A stretch of DNA of 7,772 bases from F23-D06 sp947165685 (GTDB taxonomy: Bacteria > Bacteroidota > Bacteroidia > Bacteroidales > WCHB1-69): the NCBI GenBank assembly GCA_947165685.1, contig CAMVBK010000092.1, positions 1 through 7,772 of the forward strand, given 5' to 3'. Position numbers and translations under genes: made by a program. Below, piece by piece: positions 5,267 through 7,772 of the stretch (position 1 is the stretch's first letter; the number at the start of each line of letters is the position of its first letter). Under the pieces are notes generated by a model. That model did no database searches and had not been told where the DNA came from. It saw only the letters and a list, made by a program, of their open reading frames with translations.

Positions 5267-6799
5267 ATGTCTGGTCTTTCAAAATCCAAATACACCAATT
5301 TCCGCAAGTGCCCGAAATGCCTTTGACTGGGCACATATAAGCCGGAAGAACAACAAATTGATGCCTCCACGCAGAGCCGTTTTGACATTGGCACCGCTGT
5401 GGGCGAACTCGCCAAAGGGCTGTTCGGCCCCTACACTGATGTCACCACCAAGACGCCCGACGGGCGTCTCGACATCAAGGCGATGCAGGCCCGCACGCAG
5501 CAGTGTCTCCACGACGGCACCGACAATATCTGCGAGGCGGCCTTCTCGTACCGAGGGTGCTACTGCGCGGTGGATGTCCTCCGCAAAACCGACGACGGCT
5601 ATGCCATCTACGAGGTAAAAAGCAGCAGTTTCTCCCTAACCAACGGCGACTCGCGAGATTTGGAAAAGTACATCCCCGACATTGCCTATCAGAAGTGGGT
5701 GCTGACACAAAGCGGCATCAATGTCACCGGCACCTACCTCGTGTGCCTCAACAAGGACTATGTGCGCCACGGCGGCCTCGACCTGCATCAGCTGTTTGTG
5801 GTGATCGACTTGGGCGACATGATTGCCGAGGAATATGCCAGAGTGCCATCGCTGGCCGCCGAAGCGTTGAAAGTGGTCAACAGCAGCGTGGAGCCCGAAC
5901 AGGATTTGTTCGAGAACTGTCACAAGCCCTCCGGCTGCGCCTTCTGGGACTATTGCAAACGGCTGCACGGCATACCCGAAAACGAGCCCACCGTGTTCGA
6001 CCTTTACCGCGCGAATTTCGACGTGCAGATGAAACACTACCGCGCAGGACATATCAGGTTTGCTGACTTGCTCAACGAGAAACTTACAGACGCACAACGG
6101 CGCCAGGTGGAGTGTACGCTTCAACAAAAGGAGATCGTCAACAAAGAAGGAATACGCTCCTTCCTTAACACCCTCAGCTTCCCGCTCTATTTCCTCGACT
6201 TCGAAACGATGCAGGATGCGGTTCCGCAATACGAAGGCACCAAGCCCTACCAGCAGATTACATTCCAATACTCGCTGCACATCTGCCCAAGCTGTGACAA
6301 TGACAACTACGACCACAAGGAGTTTCTTGCACCAAGCGACGGCAGCGACCCACGCCGCGCCCTCGCCGAACAGCTGTGCCGCGATATCCCGCAGAATGTG
6401 TGCGCCTTAGCCTACAACAAGGGGTTTGAATGCGGCTGCATCAACAAGCTGGCACAGCTCTATCCTGACCTGGCCGACCATCTGCGCAACATCGCCGACC
6501 ATATCGTGGACCTCATCGATCCTTTCCGAGCCGGATACTACTATGTGCCCGCTATGGGCGGCTCGTTCAGCATCAAGAGCGTACTGCCCGCCCTGTTCCC
6601 CGATGACCCGAATCTCAACTATCACAACCTCAGTGAATTGTGTCAAAACGGTGGCGATGCGATGACCATTTTTCCACGCATCAAGGACATGTCGCCCGGC
6701 GAGCAGGCGGCGGCCCGGGAGTCGCTGCTCCGCTACTGCGAGCTTGACACCTTCGCGATGGTGAAGCTACTGGAGAAGCTGCGGGAGCTGGCGAAGTGA
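5267..6799 (+). CDS. Dual nuclease: Cas4/RecB-like PD-(D/E)XK plus DUF2779 exonuclease domain; in-frame TGA at codon 20
   Basis: Residue numbers count from ATG 5267 (510 codons). The N-terminus reads LSKSKYTNFRKCPKCL, then TGA (5324-5326), then LGTYKPEE. In relatives this is CPK-x-LWL, so TGA replaces a Trp codon. A PD-(D/E)XK core follows: D103 in CAVDV and E116-V-K118. C218, C224 and C230 with an N-terminal Cys (C15 or C18) match the Fe-S cluster pattern of Cas4/AddB-type nucleases. The C-terminal part is a DUF2779, DnaQ/RNase H-like domain: D311-F-E313-T, N384-KGFE, LIDPF...YYVP..GSFSIKSVLP, and Y490-CELD494 as the YxxxD motif of 3'-5' exonucleases. It thus combines two nuclease centres and probably degrades DNA in repair or defence. 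Without readthrough, translation could restart at GTG 5399, giving 466 aa without the first cluster cysteine. The frame after the TGA is intact and motif-complete, so the mutation is recent or the codon is read. The substrate is unknown. Confidence 0.87.
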
Positions 6800-6828
6800 C
6801 CGATGGTTGTAGCAGATTCCCTATTTCT

Positions 6829-6880
6829 GCTACTCGCAAAAAACGCACCCCGATTTCATTTCTTCCTATTTTTGCCGCGT
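6829..6880 (+). promoter_or_regulatory. Promoter module, copy B (before the 59-aa gene)
   Basis: This is the second copy of the 52-bp module: GCTACTCGCA at 6829-6838 and CTATTTTTGCCGCGT at 6866-6880, with -7 box TATTTTTG at 6867-6874. The offset between the two conserved ends is 37 bases in both copies. It starts 29 bases after the nuclease stop, so the small gene has its own promoter instead of relying on readthrough from the nuclease. Confidence 0.65.
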
Positions 6881-6901
6881 CAAACCAATAAAATTGAAGA
6901 A

Positions 6902-7081
6902 ATGGAAAAGAACAATCTCAAAGAAGAAGAATGGAACACCTATGAATGTGAAGTTTATCTTTCACACTGTTCCTGTATCACCAAGTATGTCAAGGCTCCG
7001 ACCTTGGAGGCCGCCATTGCCTATTTGGAGAAAAAGTACCCTGAGGCGACCTGCGTTATAGAAGCGGACCACTGGCGGTAG
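6902..7081 (+). CDS. Unrecognised 59-aa protein
   Basis: This short protein begins with a Lys/Glu-rich helix (2-11). The rest fits a compact beta-alpha-beta fold: strand YECEVYLSH (14-22), CSCITKYVKA, helix LEAAIAYLEKKYP (35-47), strand ATCVIEADHWR. Four cysteines (16, 23, 25, 51) could bind a metal but show no standard spacing. ATG 6902 was chosen because it follows the TATTTTTG box by 27 bases; an in-frame ATG at 6803 lies upstream of the promoter module. The gene is in the same frame as the nuclease, separated by the TGA at 6797. Its size and the shared promoter suggest a partner or regulator of the nuclease cassette, which is inference. No signal peptide or membrane segment is seen. Confidence 0.72.
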   Translation: MEKNNLKEEEWNTYECEVYLSHCSCITKYVKAPTLEAAIAYLEKKYPEATCVIEADHWR

Positions 7082-7174
7082 TGGAATCTCCGGCTCGCGA
7101 GGGCGGTAATTGACGAAAACTACCTTTTTGTCGATTCCGAGCGCAAAAAATTGTCTATTGTGCCGGACGTATGA

Positions 7175-7182
7175 TATTTTTG
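7175..7182 (+). promoter_or_regulatory. -7 promoter box of the DUF262 gene
   Basis: TATTTTTG matches TAnnTTTG. An ATTG at 7150-7153 lies 21 bases upstream, the right distance for a -33 element. The predicted transcript starts near 7189 and has a leader of about 100 bases with a hairpin. It differs from the 52-bp modules in its flanks, so this gene is probably regulated separately from the nuclease cassette. Confidence 0.5.
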
Positions 7183-7200
7183 TAACGTTGCAGCGTTATT

Positions 7201-7245
7201 CTTCCCTGACTCTGTTTAATGGACTTCGGCAGAGGGAGGGGGAAG
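7201..7245 (+). other. Imperfect hairpin in the DUF262 leader
   Basis: CTTCCC (7201-7206) pairs with GGGAAG (7240-7245), and the inner CTCTG (7210-7214) pairs with CAGAG (7230-7234). It lies between the promoter and the ATG at 7293 and is not followed by a T run, so it is not a typical terminator. It could affect mRNA stability or translation. Confidence 0.4.
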
Positions 7246-7292
7246 CGTGCTGGTAAATGTAAGTTGTACATAGAGGTCCTTATTTATTCATT

Positions 7293-7742
7293 ATGAGTGG
7301 TTTCCAAACACCAATTACAGTGCTTGAAGCGATGCACAACATTAACAACAGGAAATATCTCCTCCCCGCTTTTCAAAGAGAATTCGTATGGGATGCTCCC
7401 CGGATTGAAAATCTGTTCGACTCCTTAATGCGTGGTTATCCGATTAACTCAATGTTGTTTTGGGAAGTTGACAAAAGTGCCTTCAATTGTTTTACCTTTT
7501 ATGATTTTTTAACCTCCTATATTCAGTCATATCAAACGCACAATGTGGCACATAATGGATTTCATGGGAATTTTTATGCCGTTTTGGATGGACAACAGAG
7601 ACTGACCTCGTTGTATATAGGCTTATATGGCTCCTATGCGTATCATAACAAATATATGAGTTGGGACAACAACACGAAAAATTTTCCACCAAGGCATCTG
7701 TATTTGAATATTTCAGCGCACTGCTGTCCCGTTAAAACTTAA
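7293..7742 (+). CDS. DUF262 (GmrSD-like) protein, N-terminal fragment, frame lost at about residue 142
   Basis: The 149 residues contain the two hallmark motifs of DUF262: LPAFQREFVW (24-33), and YAVLDGQQRLTSLY (95-108), the ParB-fold nucleotide-binding signature. IENLFDSLMRGYPI between them is also typical. Family members, including the GmrS/GmrD-type modification-dependent restriction proteins and BrxU, use this domain for nucleotide-driven control of a C-terminal nuclease and are usually 500 aa or more. Here family-like sequence stops at LYLNISA (residue 142, ending at base 7718). The next bases encode HCCPVKT and a TAA. The sequence from about 7719 (CACTGCTGTCCCG) onward looks like the end of an inserted element. 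The gene is therefore almost certainly broken. ATG 7293 fits the family N-terminus (PITVLEAM). DUF262 is firm; the interrupting element is inference, as the window ends 30 bases later. Confidence 0.85.
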   Translation: MSGFQTPITVLEAMHNINNRKYLLPAFQREFVWDAPRIENLFDSLMRGYPINSMLFWEVDKSAFNCFTFYDFLTSYIQSYQTHNVAHNGFHGNFYAVLDGQQRLTSLYIGLYGSYAYHNKYMSWDNNTKNFPPRHLYLNISAHCCPVKT

Positions 7743-7772
7743 AAATGTTCTTTGAAACGATTGATATATAGT
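7719..7772. mobile_element. Possible left end of an insertion sequence
   Basis: The DUF262 reading frame loses family-like sequence abruptly at 7718, and the following A/T-rich sequence beginning CACTGCTGTCCCGTTAAAAC has no relation to it. A short GC-bearing terminus followed by A/T-rich leader is typical of IS ends in Bacteroidales. The window stops before any transposase can be seen, so this rests on the break alone. Confidence 0.35.

Noticed and set aside
5324..5326. TGA read as selenocysteine
   Set aside because: The family has Trp here, not Cys, and no convincing SECIS-like hairpin follows directly.
5503..6316. Open frames on both strands overlapping the nuclease
   Set aside because: Arg/Pro/Ser-rich or Val/His-rich shadows; the nuclease frame carries all recognisable motifs.
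7112..7132. GACGAAAA-CTACC-TTTTTGTC stem after the 59-aa gene as a terminator
   Set aside because: The stem is A/T-rich with a G-T pair and lacks a following T run; too weak to call.
1..7772. Alternative genetic code (TAG as Gln or TGA as Trp, as in some crAss-like phages)
   Set aside because: The antitoxin and transposase end at TGA, and the 59-aa gene ends at TAG, at natural family or plausible ends; no phage genes are present. Isolated mutations explain the data better.

Overview
The window looks like accessory chromosome of a Bacteroidales-type bacterium (Bacteroides/Prevotella/Alistipes breadth; the genus cannot be fixed from this). Reasons: several genes are preceded by the Bacteroidota -7 promoter consensus TAnnTTTG instead of an E. 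coli-like -10 box; start codons lack clear Shine-Dalgarno sequences; intergenic low-complexity repeats of the TAGTGAATAGTGAT and ATTCATA kind are present; and the transposase remnant is of the IS1380 type common in Bacteroides. No tRNA, rRNA or CRISPR array was seen.

Layout. 1-56: four tandem 14-bp repeats. 115-1326 (+): unrecognised 403-aa protein whose C-terminal half resembles a winged-helix-like domain found in Bacteroidota accessory proteins. 2858 down to 1402 (-): a two-gene type IV toxin-antitoxin pair of the AbiE kind, antitoxin first, with its own promoter and a palindromic operator candidate. 3038-3920: an internally deleted, frameshifted IS1380-family element, including an 81% G+C structured block near one end. 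3921-4300: mostly non-coding DNA with an orphan promoter-like site. 4301-5155 (+): unrecognised acidic 284-aa protein. 5267-6799 (+): a two-domain nuclease (Cas4/RecB-like PD-(D/E)XK domain with Fe-S-type cysteines, then a DUF2779/DnaQ-like exonuclease domain) carrying one in-frame TGA at codon 20, where a Trp codon is expected. 6902-7081 (+): a 59-aa protein. 7293-7742 (+): the N-terminus of a DUF262 (GmrSD-like/ParB-fold) protein that loses its frame just before the window end, probably because a mobile element was inserted.

The region therefore reads as a decaying defence-type island: an AbiE-like pair, a DUF262 fragment, a dual nuclease and IS debris. The acidic gene and the 59-aa gene are preceded by two copies of one 52-bp promoter module (40/52 identical), and a shorter form of it lies before the nuclease. 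This suggests that the acidic protein, nuclease and small protein form one co-regulated and possibly undescribed cassette. Two in-frame stops (TGA in the nuclease, TAG near the end of the acidic protein) suggest recent inactivation, or less likely readthrough.
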